Assembly: GCA_022414725.1 (NCBI GenBank)
Contig: CM039462.1
Coordinates: 44,160,993-44,224,992, forward strand
Direction of reading: 5' to 3'
Length of the DNA stretch: 64,000 nucleotides
DNA from: Microglena sp. YARC
Taxonomy: Eukaryota > Chlorophyta > Chlorophyceae > Chlamydomonadales > Chlamydomonadaceae
Below, piece by piece: positions 21,143 through 32,371 of the stretch. Position 1 is the first letter of the stretch; the number at the start of each line of letters is the position of its first letter. The position numbers and the translations under genes were made by a program. Below the pieces are notes generated by a model, which saw only the letters and a list, made by a program, of their open reading frames with translations, had not been told where the DNA came from and ran no database searches.

Positions 21143-23812
21143 CTACCGCGACGTCGGCGGGGGCTGAGAGGTTGGGGTTGCGACTAACAGGGTCATTTCA
21201 GCCATATTATTGCGACCAGCGCGATACTCCCAAGTATAGCTAAAGGGCGCGAGGTCCTCCTGCCATCTACCCATGCGTCGTGAAACGACCGCTTTGGTAT
21301 CGAAGTAAGTGAGCGGATTATGGTCGGTGACCAACGTCATGTGGGAGCCTTCGAGATAGCACCGCCATTTGGTCAACGCGTGGACGATCGCTAGCATTTC
21401 TTGTTCAGTCGTTGTATAGTTCAGCTCCGCTAGGATATACTTTTTGCTGGCGAAGGCGATGGGGTGTTTATCTTGTAAGAGCACCGCGCCTGTACCAAGT
21501 AAGGATGCGTCAGTAATGACTTCGAACGGTTTGCTAAAATCCGGAAGCGCGAGGACTGGGGCGGAAAGCAAGGCTGCTTTGAGGCCTTCGAATGCTACGA
21601 GATGTTCATTTTTGAACAAGGGGCCAAGCTCACCCTTGATGTTAGACAAGGTCTGAAGAGGGGCGGCGAGGGATGAATATCCTTGGATAAACTTGCGAAA
21701 GTATTTGCACAAACCGAGGAATGAGCCGATTTGTTTCGCCGTCTTTGGAGTAGGCCAGTCGCGGACTGTGCTAACTTTTTTCGGATCAACTTTAATTCCG
21801 TCGCGTCCAATGTAATGACCAAGGAATTTAACCTCTGTCTTGTTGAATGAACATTTGGAGAGCTTCGCGTAGAATTCGTTGTCCTGGAGGACTTGGAGGA
21901 CCGTGGCCAAGTTGGCCAAGTGTTCCGCCGGAGTGCGTCCGTAAACCAAGATATCGTCCAAGTAGACCACAACGAACTTGTGCAAGTAGGGCGCGAATAT
22001 CTGGTTCATGACCGCTTGGAACGTGGCCGGCGCGTTTGCCAACCCCATCCCAAGGACTTTAAATTCGAACTGACCCATCGGGGTAGTGAACGCAATCTTC
22101 GGCGCGTCCTCGTCCGATATACGTATTTGGTAATAACCAGACGTGAGGTCTAGGGAACTAAACAAAGTAGCTCCACCTAGACGGTCAATGGTCTCGTCAA
22201 TACGGGGAAGGGGATACCTATTTTTAATCGTAATGTTGTTGAGTGCTCGCCAATCGCAAACAACACGGTATCCCGTTCCGCCTGGTTTTGCTATGATCAT
22301 AATCGGCGCTCCGTACGGGGACGAGCTCGGGGCGATGAAGCCTTGTTGTAAAAGGTCGGAGACGTATTCTTCACATAGCAATGTCTCGGCTGGACTCATG
22401 CGACGATTCCTGCGATACGGGGCGTACGCATTGTCTTGCGTTTTGATGACGTGAGGTATGACGCGATGGTTAGGTGTCCCCATCGGCAAATTGTTGAAGA
22501 CTTTGCGATATTTCCAAAGGAGGGCGCGCAGATCGCTGGCCGAGATTAGCGTTTTATCGTCGTGGTCAAGGATGTTATCGTGGATCCAATTTTCGAAATC
22601 CATGCTAGCCACTGGCGGACCAGGTAACGGTCCGTCGGACGGCAATAATTTCGTGAGCAATTTTGCCCTTTCATCGGCAGTGACATTTGACGCCGGTAAC
22701 TCCGCCCGCGATTCGCGGACGTTGACCATGACGTGATTAGCGCCTGCCTTCAAAAGCTTTGCCGCTTTGCGACCCGTAATGACCGGGTCATCAGTTGACT
22801 TGCCCGATAACGCCATGGTGAAGAAGGAATGAGCCGTTTCGTCCCGCTGCCTGTTAATAGGGGTTATACAGCAGCCGTACCGTTTGAGCGAAATGGTCAT
22901 GCAATCGTAGTCGAGGACGGCCCTTTCATCGCGCATCCAGTCGGATCCGAGGATTAGGTCTAATCCTCCAGGAAGTTTGTCAACGACATGGACAAACACG
23001 TTGCCAACATACCGTTGGATGTGGACAGGGAGCGTGGCCGTCCCGCGGATTTTGATAATCCCGTCGTTAGCGCAAGTGAATCCGTCGCGTTCGTTTTCCC
23101 AAGGGCGGATGTGCAAACCGAGATCCTCGGCCGTTTGCTTTTCCATAAGGCAACCCGTTGCGCCCGAGTCTGCCAATGTGAGCAATTGCTTCGCGCCAGA
23201 TCGGGCGTTGAAAAGCATATCGGGGGCTGTAGCGGTGTTGACTTCGTATACCCGATTGGCTCGCGTAGTGAGCACGGGGGAAGTGTTCGTATTTAGTTGG
23301 GCGTGATTGCGACGGATGCACTTCGTTGACCGTCTGGCAGCGATTTGTTGTTTGCGAACTTTGGGATCCAATGCCTCCGACCACCAGTGTTTTTTTCGAC
23401 GGGTTTCAACCGGACTGGGGATGCCCTCCTCAGGTGCGGGGCCAAAGTATACTGCCTTGGTCGCGTCGTTGATCGCGTGCCAATCCTTTTTGATCCTTTT
23501 CTGGACGGCTCGCTCGGAATCAGGAGGGTCATACCATACTTGGATGGCGACCTTATTCGAAGGTGACCCCTTGGGGCGGGGTTTCATATGGTGGTCGCAC
23601 GATTGATACTCCTTAAATAACTCCATACCTTGGAGGAGACTGGAGACATGTTTATCGTTACTTGCATTTTTCGGGAGGATGAACATACCCGATGTGTCGA
23701 AGGGTGCATCGTTTTTGCATTCCCAATAGTGTTCCAACACCGACACGACGTCTTCCGGAATGGGGTGCGCGTATATGAACTCGTTTGCGATGGAGACTCG
23801 CATGAGTGCCAA
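21143..23812 (-). CDS. Chromovirus Pol: protease, reverse transcriptase, RNase H
   Basis: 889 codons. Aspartic protease motif LLTLADSGATGCLM, about 200 residues in; RT with the gypsy motifs YRVVCDWRALNNITIKNRYP, FSSLDLTSGYYQIRI, PFGLANAP-like LGMGLANAPATFQ and the catalytic VVVYLDDILVYG; then FLGHYIGRDGIKVDP and the RNase H start FEVITDASLLGTGAVL and LVTDHNPLTYF. The end (GRNNMAEMTLLV) departs from the usual NxADALSR, whereas the alternative frame reads PVSRNPNLSAPADVAV, so a frameshift near 21180 separates Pol from integrase. The N-terminal ~190 residues before the protease have no assigned role. Confidence 0.95.
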   Translation of the reverse strand: MALMRVSIANEFIYAHPIPEDVVSVLEHYWECKNDAPFDTSGMFILPKNASNDKHVSSLLQGMELFKEYQSCDHHMKPRPKGSPSNKVAIQVWYDPPDSERAVQKRIKKDWHAINDATKAVYFGPAPEEGIPSPVETRRKKHWWSEALDPKVRKQQIAARRSTKCIRRNHAQLNTNTSPVLTTRANRVYEVNTATAPDMLFNARSGAKQLLTLADSGATGCLMEKQTAEDLGLHIRPWENERDGFTCANDGIIKIRGTATLPVHIQRYVGNVFVHVVDKLPGGLDLILGSDWMRDERAVLDYDCMTISLKRYGCCITPINRQRDETAHSFFTMALSGKSTDDPVITGRKAAKLLKAGANHVMVNVRESRAELPASNVTADERAKLLTKLLPSDGPLPGPPVASMDFENWIHDNILDHDDKTLISASDLRALLWKYRKVFNNLPMGTPNHRVIPHVIKTQDNAYAPYRRNRRMSPAETLLCEEYVSDLLQQGFIAPSSSPYGAPIMIIAKPGGTGYRVVCDWRALNNITIKNRYPLPRIDETIDRLGGATLFSSLDLTSGYYQIRISDEDAPKIAFTTPMGQFEFKVLGMGLANAPATFQAVMNQIFAPYLHKFVVVYLDDILVYGRTPAEHLANLATVLQVLQDNEFYAKLSKCSFNKTEVKFLGHYIGRDGIKVDPKKVSTVRDWPTPKTAKQIGSFLGLCKYFRKFIQGYSSLAAPLQTLSNIKGELGPLFKNEHLVAFEGLKAALLSAPVLALPDFSKPFEVITDASLLGTGAVLLQDKHPIAFASKKYILAELNYTTTEQEMLAIVHALTKWRCYLEGSHMTLVTDHNPLTYFDTKAVVSRRMGRWQEDLAPFSYTWEYRAGRNNMAEMTLLVATPTSQPPPTSR

Positions 23813-24009
23813 ACTCCGTAGAGAACTTCAAGTGACAAGGGGACGAAAAGGCATTAGTACAAGTTACATCAATAGATGGGGTTAAGCCCAAGTTATAAAA
23901 TAGTTCCTCTTGACTGAACTTGCAACAAGAGCTCAAGCGGCTCGACTACTACTACTTTATTGTCGCCAATTACACGATCCAGGCTCGTCAATACCTGACC
24001 GGCCGATTC

Positions 24010-25604
24010 CTATTCCCAAATCGGGATGGGACCGTTGCCGTCAAGGGCCCAGTCGGGACATGTCGTCTCATTGAGGGCAGGCCAGTTGGGCAAGTCCCGT
24101 GTGCGGCAGCGGCGGTCAGCATTAAGCGACTGCGCACACGTCTTCATGTAGCGAAAACAGAAGAAGCAGCGGGCTCCGTTCTGAAGCCAGATGGTTTGCC
24201 CAACGCTGACCGAGTTGTTCATGTGCATAGCATTCTGAGGGTCTTGACCCGAAAAGTCGGGGGTTCGCAGCCCGACGGGCTGTGACCGGCCCCGCCCCGC
24301 ACCCTGTCCGTATCCTCCTCGACCACCACGGCCCGCGCCGCGGCTAATAGAGCCTCTCCCGAGCGTGCGATACGATCAGCACCTTGCAAACTGAGGACCT
24401 GCGACGTTGGCGATCCACCCAGCTTGGCTGTGTGCGTAGGTTGCGTCGCACTACGTCCTCCACCTCCACGGCCAGAGGCCGGGTTGCGACTACCGTTGGC
24501 CGCCAGTTTGGGGCTCTTGGCTGGGCGAGAGTTCATCTCCCCGCCGTCGTCGGTGGTCCTTAGGCCCTGCGAAGAGAAAGAATCAGTGTCAGAATCGGAG
24601 GGGGGGGATGTGGTAAAATTTACGCGATTGAATGTAAGGTCCTTACCCGGGTATTTAGTATCCGCGGGCTTCTTGAATGGGTACCTCGACTTTTGATTAG
24701 CGTAACCTCCCCTCTGATGGCGATCGTGCTTGTCCGTCACGGATTTGCTACGCGCCGCGACAACTTTCCTCGCCTCGTCCAATTGCAGATAGCGGAACAA
24801 GTCCTCCGTCGTTTCGAATAGCGTGCCCGACTCGCGCCTAGAGTGTGCTCCGGCGCGGAGATCGTCGGAGAGGCCAGTGCGAAAGAAGTTTAACTTCTCG
24901 CGATCGGTGAAATCAGGGACTTTGCGAAATTCCGACTTGATGGCGTGGTAAAAATTCTGCAAGGATCGAGTATCTTGGCGCAAGCCACCTTTGTGTAGTC
25001 TGGTGAGAGCGACGTGTGATTCCGTTAATAGTTCGGGCATGAGGAGCGATTCAGCCCATGCTGCGATGCCCATGAAATCCAACCCGTCCAACTCGCTGCC
25101 CGCCCACGCTTCGTCGAAAGTGGTGCGGAGTTGGCCAGTGAATGCGCCCGACAGGTGAGGAACAATGCGCTCGAACGGCCCAGGGTAACCGTCGGAAAAC
25201 TGGAGCTCGAGGATCGTGACGACATTGAAGACCCATCGGCGCCACTTAGCCCTAGAACACTTGTCCGACAGTTTGTGATCAATGAGACGTAATTCCTTTC
25301 TCATTTCAGTAACCCGCTTTGCAAAACCATTGTCGCGATCACCGTGACGAGGGGCGCGATCAGCGAAATGGGGGGCGAGCGGTGGGAGCGATCCAGGTCC
25401 ACTTAGGTCTCCTGGTGGGGCGTCTGGAGGCAGGGGCGAGGCCACGCGAGCTTGTCGCGTCGGCGAAGGGGTATCCGTTGGCGGCGCAGCCGCGCGCTTC
25501 GCACGAGGTCGAACAGGGGCTGGGGGCTCTGTCGAAGGCCTAGCGGGCGACGTTGGGGGCTCGGGCCGAGGAGCGCGAGGAGCGCGATCCGAGGTCGGTC
25601 TCAC
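24010..25604 (-). CDS. Chromovirus Gag with frameshifted zinc knuckle-like end
   Basis: A 461-codon frame (25604-24219) holds a Pro/Arg-rich leader, then the retrotransposon Gag core (RWVFNVVTILELQF, LRTTFDEAWAGSELDG, FYHAIKSEFRKVPDFTDREK, FFRTGLSDDLRAG) and a Gly/Arg-rich tail. A second frame, 24228-24010, overlaps the end and carries a Cys-rich segment (CFFCFRYMKTCAQSLNADRR), like a diverged nucleic-acid-binding knuckle. The shift between the two may be programmed or a mutation. Confidence 0.8.
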
Positions 25605-25758
25605 AGGCGGCGCCTGGCAAGACGATCCTGGGGGATCGGCGATGTCTTCGTCCGACCAGACGTAGTCGGAGACCGAAACGGGGTCGTCGGGGAGTACAGG
25701 CGCGCCAGGCGATACTATCGGCAGGGAAGGGCTAGCGCCCCCCCGCGGGATTGTCAGT

Positions 25759-26093
25759 CCTTACTGGCATCTGATCAGATGCCAATAAGGCACTCCTGTC
25801 CTAGTAGTACAGCTGACAATAATGCATGTCCCGGGAGGAGAACAGATTACCCAGAGGTTCAACAAATTCACAGCCAAGCTCTCGGCTATGGTCTTACGAC
25901 TGAGGGCAACTTGGTACTGATCAGACCCGCACCCCGACTGTTTACCGCGACCTTCTGGGGAGGATCGACCCCCCCCCCGTTTTCCTCCCGGGTCAGGCAT
26001 TATTGTCAGCTGTACTACTAGGACACGAGTGCCTTACTGGCATCTGATCAGATGCCAATAAGGCACTCGTGTCCTAGTAGTACAGCTGACAGG
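25759..26093. repeat. Foldback element inside the chromovirus
   Basis: Arms of about 80 bp, 25759-25840 and 25982-26058, are inverted copies; each has the perfect 18 bp palindrome GGCATCTGATCAGATGCC followed by GTCCTAGTAGTACAGCTGAC and, inside, a CCCGGGAGG block. A third, direct partial copy continues to 26093. It sits between ORF1 and Gag on the minus strand. No ORF of note within. Confidence 0.85.
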
Positions 26094-26206
26094 GATCGAA
26101 CCTCGTTGCATTTTGCCCGTGAGAGGACCCGAGGGTGCATAGTCGGCGGGGATTTGAAACGGTTCAGGAGTGAACTGCGGGGCGACCTGAGCGATAGCTA
26201 TCAAAT

Positions 26207-27802
26207 TTACCCAGAATTACCAACATCCCGCACCTGCCTGTCAGGTGCACGAGGCAACTTCTCGTCCAGTTTGTCGTCATTGGCTTCCGCCGCGGGGTAG
26301 TGGGGCAGCAGCTTCGTGCCATTGAGGGCGGCGTCCTTGTTGACGATGTCCTTGATGGTCAAAGGCATGGCGAGCATCCAGTTCTGCTTCCGCATCTTGG
26401 AGGCAGTGAACAACCGGGTCATATGATCTCGGATGTCATCAATCGCCTGAAGCGAATCCAGCATGTTCTCGGGCTCGCAATCCAGGAGGAGCCCGTCGGC
26501 GTACTCGTTGAGATGAACCGCCAACTTTGCGCATAGGGCGCGATAGGGTGGTCCGCTGAGTGGTAGTAGAGCAGACCATCCGTCTTCGCCGCCTTGGCGT
26601 ACGTAGGCGTTGCCTGAGCCTGGCGACCGCGCATCAGAGCCTGCTTGCGCGCAGAGATGGGGTCCAGAGGGGCGATGTCATCCTGGCGGGCGGACTGAGG
26701 CAGCGCTTGCCGAAGTCGACGTTCTCCCGCGTGAGCTGCGCGACGACCTCAGCCAGGCGCGCGTTCTCCGCACGAAGGGGTTCGAGCTCCGCACGAAGGG
26801 GGGCGAGCTCTGCATGGGGGGGGAACGTTGGGCGTTAATCAATGCCGCCGGTAGGGGGGGAAATAATGTGCGATTGACAGGCAAAACAGCGCGAGGACCA
26901 TCTGAGCGGGAAGGTATATCCTCAATATGAGCAAATGGATTGCAAACCGCGAAAGGCAGGTTGGTTCTATACCTATCAGGCGTAAGACCGTGCTCACCTG
27001 TTTGATATCGAGTCAGGTCTCGCTCGTTAGCCTCGAGCGCCGTGCGCATCACATCCATGGCAGACTTGGAGTTTGCCGCAGCCAGACTGTAAGTGGCCTG
27101 GAGGTCGCTCACGTCCTGGCGACTCTTGCCCAGATCCCTGCCGAGACAGTAGTGGCTGTTAACCAGTTCCTGGCGCTCAGCAGGATCGCACGCATTGGCC
27201 AATGCGGCCGGGGTAGCCGCGCTGGAGGCGGCGAGGCGGCGCTCCAGATCGGCGAGGCTGGCGTCCTTAGCGGAGGCAGCCGACGCAAACTGGTCGGTCA
27301 AGGCCGAGTTAGCGATGGCGGCCTGATCAAGCTGCGCGCGGAGGTGTCCAATCTGCTCCACAGCGATAAGGTGATCACCCATGTGTTCCTGCCGCTTGCG
27401 CGCAGCGCTAGCGCGATAGGTAGCGGCGGCCACCTTGAGGGAGGGTCCGGCCATCGGCGTCGTCGTCGTCGTTGGGGCAATGCCAGCGCTTAAAGGCGCG
27501 GCAGCGGCAGCGGCAGCGGCCACGGCAGCGCTCAAAGCGGCAGCGGTCGGTGCACCCGAGGATGCCGCCAGACCATTGACGCCGGCAAGCAGAGGCTGCA
27601 GCGTACCCACTGACACAGAGGGCCGCGCGTCGGCAGAGGCGGACCCGTCCTGCGTCGCACCGAGCTCAGTGTCGGGCTCAGTGTCAGACGACGCAATCCC
27701 TTCCGGATTGGTGTCTACCACTGAAATCGTAGGCTGCTCAGCAGCGGCGTCGGTACCCCGATTTGTTGTGTGGGAGGCCATTCTGCACAGGCAACAGCAC
27801 AA
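26207..27802 (-). CDS. Chromovirus ORF1, Ala-rich coiled-coil protein upstream of Gag
   Basis: 374 codons (27802-26678): an acidic Ser/Thr leader, an Ala-rich segment, then a helical region with heptad-like pattern (HLRAQLDQAAIANSALTDQF, ASLADLERRLAASS, DVMRTALEANERDLTRYQ). A different frame below it, 26524-26207, continues as protein-like sequence (LNEYADGLLLDCEPENML, ITRLFTASKMRKQ-like, AAEANDDKLDEKLP), so the ORF probably extended and is frameshifted near 26600. Most chromoviruses lack such an ORF before Gag. I do not recognise its family; a second Gag-like or structural protein is a guess. Confidence 0.6.
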
Positions 27803-28546
27803 GTCAGTAGGCTGGGCAGGGATGAGTGGTGGGCTAGAGAGGGGGTATTACTCGCAACTCTAAGATGCCAAAATATCACCTGCCACAGGGACTAGTAAAA
27901 TTTGCGAGCATAACGAGCTGATAATGCCTCAAACGTAACTGTGAATGACGCGTTCGTCCAGTATACGATGAGGGATATTAGCACTGCGAAGGCACGGACC
28001 ACAGGGCAAGCAAGGAAGTACACCGACGAATCGAATTGCGCGACAGAATGAGCAAGATAGCAGGTGGACAGCACGAACAATTGATGCAGCAACCAGGGAG
28101 AGCTGCAGGACAGGCTCGCGAAGTACCCTAATTAAAGCAAGTACAGCCGAGGTGGCCAGTGGAGCCGATGCTGCACTATTGATCAATCCGCGAGGGAGAT
28201 GCTCGGGAATAGAGCGTTAGAAGCTATGACCAAAAGGACAGGACGTGAATGCAATAATCGAGAACGTAGGCCAGACAGGGGCAGGGCAGGCTATGAAAAG
28301 ATGCCCATGCAAGACAGGTCGCAGGCGGCCTAGTGCGTGTCGAGCCTAACAGGACTGTTCACTGCGAGAACTGAACAAGCGCTACGTGTATTCGTAGCCA
28401 CAGGGAAGAGCAGAAACAAAGAGCAGCAACTGCCAGAAAAGTTGACAGGATGTCCTGGCGGGTGCGATTAATTCGAAGAAAAATGCGTATGCGTGCGTAT
28501 GAGTATGCGTGAGGTCCCTAAGGAACGAAACCAGCTCCGCTACCAG

Positions 28547-28895
28547 TGTAACAGCTCAGGATGCACTTAGCAGCCTGGGGGGTTAGTCTAGTGTAACAGG
28601 CTACGTGATGTATGTTTATGTGCAAGTCGATATGCGTAAGCTAGCAGAACAGTAAGGGGGTTACCTAGGTAGGGGATGTAGAGTTTGCTTGGAAAGAACG
28701 TCTTCGTGGTAGGAGTAGAAGGGTTTGTTCCGAGTAGCTCGTGTCTATGTGCGCAACGTGTGCGTTGTGAGAGATGAGGCAGTACATAGGTATGGTACTG
28801 TATCATGTGCGTTCGTCACGTGGCTTACGGGTACGGGGTACCCGTATGCCTTGCTGGACGGCCAGAGTACCCGTGAAGGGTTCTGTACCATTACA
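28547..28895 (-). repeat. Chromovirus LTR (5' LTR in element sense)
   Basis: 349 bp partner of 18858-19206. Followed in element sense by the presumed primer binding site TGGTAGCGGAGC and a leader of about 740 bp up to ORF1. Confidence 0.95.
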
Positions 28896-28900
28896 CAGCC

Positions 28901-31129
28901 TACGTCCACATACCACCCAAATCCAGGACATGGAAGTTTGCACCGTCAGCCAAAATCACTAGACTTATTGGTTACTCACACATCAGAAAAGCTTACAGAG
29001 TTGTAGACTCCAACCATAAGATCTTTGATGCTAGAGACATCACCTTCAATGAGTCTGAGAACCTGGCAGGAAAGAACAGATTCCCAGGTGCAGATGCTGT
29101 GATTTTAGGCTTGTATGAAGAAGACACCCCTGGTTAACCTGATGAAGACGCTCCCTCACCATCCCATTCTCCCTCAGAAAACAAAGCCATTGAAGCCATA
29201 CGGGAAAGAAACAAGGCAAACATGGGAGCATGGGGATCACCAGAAGATATAGATGATAGCTACCTGCCCAGTTCAGTGCACCAGCAAGAAACCATTGCCC
29301 CACAACAGAGTGCACATCAACCCAACAACACTGTTGAACAAGGAAATGAACACAACCCCACACAGTCTCAGACAAATGACCTCCCCAACCTCATGGCATC
29401 ACAAGACAATGCACCAGGACATGCACTCACCTCTCCTGCACCAGCACAACAACAGGCCTCAACCCCTCCACCAGAAGCTGCCCTAACACAACCTCGCCGT
29501 AGTGGCAGAGAAAGGCATGCACCTAACCACCTAGCATTCCTAGCTGCAGACCAGATAATCATACCCAAGAATGAAAGAGAAGCACTGGCTTGCCCTCAAG
29601 CAAAGGATTGGAAGTCTGTCATGGATGAAGAACTAGCAGCACTAGCAGAAATGAAGACCTGGACACTAGCAGAACTCCCACATGGAGCCAAAGCCATAGG
29701 TACTAAATGGGTCTTTGACATACATCAAGCAATCAGTGGATGGTCAGCTAGTCAGGTACAAAGCTCGTTTAGTAGCAAAAGGATATGCTCAACGTCCTGG
29801 CATGGACTATGATGAAGTCTTTGCACCAGTTGCCAAACATGCTACCATCAGGTACATCCTGTCCATGGCTGCAGATCCCTCAGCACACCTTGCTCAGCTT
29901 GATGTCTCCACAGCATTTCTCAATGGAGTGGTGGAAGAGGAACTGTACTGTTCTCAACCCCCAGGGTTTGAAAGAGATCACAGGGTTTGCCGCATGTGGA
30001 AATGCCTATATGGTCTGAAGCAAGCATCACGGCAGTGGTATCTCAAAGTCAAAGAGGATATGACAGCCATTGGCTTCAGAGAAGTTGATGTTGACCAGGG
30101 CCTCTTCCTGCTCCCTGGGCCAACTACAAGACCCCTCATCTGGGTCCTCCTCTGGGTCGATGATTTTCTCCTGCTGTCCTTTGACAAGGACATCCTACAG
30201 CAGTACAAAGACAAAATCATGAAGCTCTACAAGTCCAGAGATCTTGGAGAACCATCTGTCTTTGTGGGCTATGAGATCACCAGAGATGCAACTGCTGGAA
30301 CACTATGCATCTGTCAATCCAGGTTCACTCAAGATCTACTCAGAGCACACGGCATGCTCCCTGAGCCCAACAGCACCAGGTTCCCCATCCCACTGCAGCC
30401 TGATGCTCCCCTCCCTTATCCTGAAAAGGACACACCAGACACTGGTCTCCCCCTTGCCCAGATTGTAGGATCCCTCAACTACCTAGCAGTCAACACGCAC
30501 CAGACCTGACATTGCACAAGCTGTTAACAGATTGGCCATGCACAGTGCTCACCCCCTCCATGACCACATGGAAGCTGCAACTGGTATTCTCAAGTACCTC
30601 TCCAACACCCCTGACCATGGGATCACCTACACCCACTCCAAGAAACTCCTCACTGGCTACTGCGATTCTGACCATGCTGCCTGCCCTATCACAAGGAAGT
30701 CCACAACAGGCTATGTCTTCCTCAACCAGGGGGGAGCCATCTCATGGGCATCCAAAATCCAAGCATCTGCCACTGCCCTGTCCACCACAGAAGCTGAGTT
30801 CATGGCAGCTACCTCTGCAGCCCAAGAAGGAATGTGGTTGAGGAAACTGCAATTCTCTGCCACAGGTACCATGCCCCCTGCACTTACCATTAATGGTGAC
30901 AACCAAGCTGCACTCAGTGCATGGAACCAATAGAAGCTCTCCTCCAGGCTCAAGCATATGGAAACAAGATTCCACTTCCTCAAAGAGCAATCCAAGAAAG
31001 AAGGCATCAAGCTCAACTGGATCCCCACTGCTGCCAACATGGCTGACATGCTCACCAAAGCCCTGCCCAGATCCAAGTTCTGTGCATTCAGACAGCAGAT
31101 TGGCTGCACTGGAAAGCTCAAGCTTGACT
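28901..31129 (+). pseudogene. copia-1 integrase end, reverse transcriptase and RNase H (3' part of Pol)
   Basis: Resumes the copia-1 frame after the chromovirus. Integrase C-terminal region (VVDSNHKIFDARDITF), stop TAA near 29138 (EEDTPG*), then copia RT: DWKSVMDEELAALAEMKTW, a frameshift near 29720, RYKARLVAKGYAQRPGMDYD, LDVSTAFLNGVVEEELY, WKCLYGLKQASRQWY and the catalytic LLWVDDFLLLS. A frameshift near 30495 leads into RPDIAQAVNRLAMHSAHPLH and RNase H (GYCDSDHAACPITRKSTTGY, STTEAEFMAATSAAQEGMW). A TAG lies near 30932, then HMETRFHFLKEQ and ADMLTKALPRSKF finish the protein at 31129. Confidence 0.92.
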
Positions 31130-31511
31130 AATCTTGTCAATATCCCTGAAGCCCCTCTGAGACCATACTAGATTTCCCGACAGGTCCAAGTTCAAGACTT
31201 TTCCTAGATATTGATTGATTGCATCATTACTAACTGCTTTCTTCTATTATAGTTTAGACCTGAGCAGAGATCCTGTCCCACAGGATATTCTTGAACCAAT
31301 TCTTCCTATACCTGAGCCCCTTTCTGCCTGCCCTCTTAAGTCAGTCTACCAGTCAGTCAAGTTTTATCATACATAGCATTGTTGCTTATGAATATTTAAA
31401 GTCCCTCTAGTTTTCTTTAGACTCCTCTAATTCCAGGAATTCTCCAACATGAAGAATACCAGGAATTGGGGGGGATGTTATTCACCGGGTTTCACCGGCT
31501 CACCTAGAGTG

Positions 31512-32342
31512 CAGGGTAGTCCAAGACGCACGTCCTTGCGTCCCAGGACGCAACATGGGGAGGGCCGTTGCGTCCCAGGACGCAACATTGGCAGGGTCGG
31601 TTGCGTCCCGGACGCAGCCTCATAGATTGGTTGCGTCCGGGACGCAGGTTTTGAAAGTTGGTTGCGTCTCACTTCATTACCCTGCGTTCTCATGCGTCCC
31701 AATGCGCCCCAGTGCGTCTGATGCGTCCGACTCGAGAGTGTCTCAGTGGGTGGTGCAGGACGCAAAGGACTCTCTCAGCCACATAATTTGAATGGACTCG
31801 AACCTAAAAATCCCCCACATGCCCCCAGGCCCTGAGTAGATGAGCGGGGTTCAAACAGCACCCTAGTCTAAAGCCTATAATTTTTTTATGTGATCGATTT
31901 ATTCTGGTCTGGTCGATCTCTCCAAAAATATTCGAACCGTCAAAATGCAATCTCGCAGCACGCCCAATGCTCCGACCTAGCAGCGAAGGCTGGATGATTT
32001 TTTTGTTGCCAAGCCCGCTGCTGCTGCTGCTGCTGCCGCTGCTGGGACGCATCAAGCATGGAGAAAAATTGAGACGCAGTGGGACGCAGTGGGACGCATC
32101 AAGCATGGAGAAAAATTGGGACGCATCAAGCATGGAGACAAATTGGAACGCAGTGGGACGCAGTGGGACGCATCAAGCTGCTGTTGCTGTGGGATGGGGA
32201 AAGAGGAATTTTTGGGACGCAACTTTCAAACTATACTGCGTCCCAGGACGCAACCTACGAAATCGGCTGCGTCCCTGGACGCAACCTACCCATTTGGGTG
32301 CGTCCCAGGAAGCAACTCCTGGGGTCCGTTTGGACAACCCTG
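31512..32342. mobile_element. hAT-type non-autonomous element with TTGCGTCC minisatellite
   Basis: 831 bp, ends CAGGGTAGTCCAAGACGCA and CGTTTGGACAACCCTG (inverted repeat CAGGGT.GTCCAA). Flanking duplication CTAGAGTG / CTTGAGTG (7 of 8). Both halves are packed with GGTTGCGTCC(C)GGACGCA motifs in both orientations, plus repeats of CGCATCAAGCATGGAGA near 32050-32170. No transposase. Confidence 0.88.
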
Positions 32343-32371
32343 CTTGAGTGACTTAGAGTGCACAGGACGTC

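Larger units (their letters stand above)
18858..28895 (-). mobile_element. Chromovirus (Ty3/gypsy, chromodomain integrase) inserted in copia-1
   Basis: 10,038 bp. LTRs of 349 bp at both ends (18858-19206 and 28547-28895) are nearly identical; both begin TGTAACAGCTCAGG and end with ACA. Perfect 5 bp target duplication CAGCC (18853-18857 and 28896-28900) inside the copia-1 integrase frame. Coding is on the minus strand: ORF1, Gag, protease-RT-RNase H, integrase-chromodomain. Next to the 5' LTR (28546 downward) is TGGTAGCGGAGCTGG, resembling the initiator-Met type primer site TGGTATCAGAGC. Next to the 3' LTR is the purine tract GGAGGGGGGGAG. Near-identical LTRs imply recent insertion, yet the coding region has a stop and frameshifts. 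Confidence 0.95.
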
